A model generated the notes under the pieces. It searched no databases. It saw only the letters and a list, made by a program, of their open reading frames with translations, and was not told where the DNA came from. Below, piece by piece: positions 63,239 through 64,000 of a stretch of DNA of 64,000 nt; the first letter of the stretch is position 1, and each line of letters begins with the position of its first letter. This stretch comes from Oceanospirillaceae bacterium (GTDB taxonomy: Bacteria; Pseudomonadota; Gammaproteobacteria; Pseudomonadales; Oceanobacteraceae), in assembly GCA_002724925.1 (NCBI GenBank), contig PBQA01000036.1, positions 1 to 64,000 on the forward strand, written 5' to 3'. Made by a program: the position numbers and the translations under genes.

Positions 63239-63628
63239 ATGCTCGACGTTCATATTGATGATTTCTTTCGTGATGTTGCTGTCACCCTGCTCACAGGGTT
63301 ACAGCAATTTCCGGCCCCAAGAACCCTCTTTGTAGAAGACGTGTGCGGGCCGGATGAGATGGACGAGTTCGGCCTTCACTCACCCCGCCACTTAGCAGCG
63401 CTGGGCGCAATTCAGTGGCTTCGCGACGAGGAATACGTCCGCTTCGGAATCGTTGACCGGCAGGAATCAGTCGATGATTTCGTACTGAGCAGCAAAGCAT
63501 TCACCCGACTGCTGCGTCAGCCTGACGAAAGCGACGAACCATTGTTCCGCCGCCTTCATTCTGCCGTACAAGAAAGTGATTCTGAGTTAATAAGAAGACT
63601 GCTTCGCGAAGAATTTCTCGAAGCATGA
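63239..63628 (+). CDS. conserved hypothetical small protein
   Basis: A 129-residue acidic soluble protein (MLDVHIDDFFRDVAVTLLTGL, GLHSPRHLAALGAIQWLRDE) with a helical C-terminus rich in Arg and Glu. It has no signal peptide and no recognised domain; it resembles small proteins that follow alaA in some relatives, as far as I recall. Start ATG 63239 with AAAGG upstream. Function unknown. Confidence 0.6.
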   Translation: MLDVHIDDFFRDVAVTLLTGLQQFPAPRTLFVEDVCGPDEMDEFGLHSPRHLAALGAIQWLRDEEYVRFGIVDRQESVDDFVLSSKAFTRLLRQPDESDEPLFRRLHSAVQESDSELIRRLLREEFLEA

Positions 63629-63666
63629 TTCAGCCGGCCTGGCCTGCGTAGCGATCAAATCGGCCG

Positions 63667-64000
63667 TTACCGTGAGCGGACATCAAAGCCCGCAGCTTCC
63701 AACGCATCCTGCAGATCATGCGCGCGCGCTGGCACACCCACCTTAAGATTAATGGTATCCCTGCGTAGCGGGTATTCTTTGCGCATTCGGTCAAATGATT
63801 CGCGCAGATTCTTACTGTGACGAATCACCGAGCGCATCACGCCGTCGTCGACACGTATTTCATAAGACGCACGAATCGCAGTGCGCAATGCCTGATGCAC
63901 AGGCACTTCTGGTGAGAAATCCACCTTGCGGATACCCGGCTCAGGTAAGAACTGCCCAAGCTTCAGGCGCACAGGTAAACCAAAGAATTCGCACGCTGCC
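63667..64000 (-). CDS. partial protein of unknown function, cut by the window end
   Basis: The frame is open to the window end (it reads ACEFFGLPVRLKLGQFLPEP before VDFSPEVPVHQALR), so the true start lies outside. The visible 111 codons show a conserved-looking C-terminal part (RASYEIRVDDGVMRSVIRHS, KVGVPARAHDLQDALEAAG). No family recognised. It converges with the gene at 63239. Confidence 0.55.
   Translation of the reverse strand, partial: AACEFFGLPVRLKLGQFLPEPGIRKVDFSPEVPVHQALRTAIRASYEIRVDDGVMRSVIRHSKNLRESFDRMRKEYPLRRDTINLKVGVPARAHDLQDALEAAGFDVRSR

Noticed and set aside
61959-63239. Two long open frames (232 and 176 residues) on the minus strand over alaA
   Set aside because: Both are shadows of the alaA coding region.

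Overview
The window comes from the chromosome of a Gram-negative gammaproteobacterium. Lipid A, Kdo and Lol genes show an outer membrane, and the gene content (ExeA/GspB secretion partners, a PA2817-type protein, RoxA, the comEC-exbBD-msbA-lpxK-murB order) fits a marine Oceanospirillales or Pseudomonadales relative. That placement is inferred from gene content only. No phage, insertion sequence, rRNA or CRISPR array was seen.

Layout. (1) 1-3655 is an integron gene-cassette array on the minus strand. It has seven small accessory genes separated by six attC-like sites and ends at a core-like site with a 30-codon leader ORF. There is no integrase beside it. (2) 4022-7840 holds cysS, a hairpin repeat, glnS and, divergently, ppiB. 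(3) 7851-9463 holds lpxH and an EamA transporter. (4) 9582-17499 is one tightly packed minus-strand block: comEC, exbB, exbD, msbA, lpxK, a Trm112-like gene, a low-molecular-weight phosphatase and murB. (5) 17557-22285 holds a DUF2062 gene, lolC/lolD, a secreted unknown and an alpha/beta-hydrolase with a PilZ-like tail. (6) 22393-26641 is gspA-gspB-dinG. (7) 26758-36719 holds two paralogous ~1000-residue outer-membrane lipoproteins of unknown function, one coupled to a beta-barrel protein, with malate synthase G and a small gene between them. (8) 36896-44455 holds a tandem QueD-like protein, DedA, purB, roxA, a GNAT protein, and the tail of a Kdo operon. (9) 44459-47047 holds kdsC, tRNA-Glu, tRNA-Ala and gltX. 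(10) 47147-53333 holds a soluble CZB chemoreceptor and a module of two paralogous AraC regulators around a secreted lipase and an unknown anchored helical protein. (11) 53571-54041 is tRNA-Ser flanked by partial copies of its own ends. (12) 54067-64000 holds a nitroreductase, a class III adenylate cyclase, queF, a YadGH-like ABC exporter, a duplicated Glu-Gly tRNA operon with further tRNA scraps, gpx, msrB, alaA and unknowns.

How the genes work together. Envelope building dominates: lpxH, lpxK, msbA, kdsB and kdsC make and move lipid A-Kdo, murB makes peptidoglycan precursor, LolCD exports lipoproteins, and GspAB helps place a type II secretion pore. Translation is the second theme, with three aminoacyl-tRNA synthetases, seven tRNA genes, two queuosine-type enzymes and the ribosomal hydroxylase RoxA. 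The least explained parts are the lipoprotein paralogues, the lipase/AraC module, the cassette array and the tRNA-end repeats.
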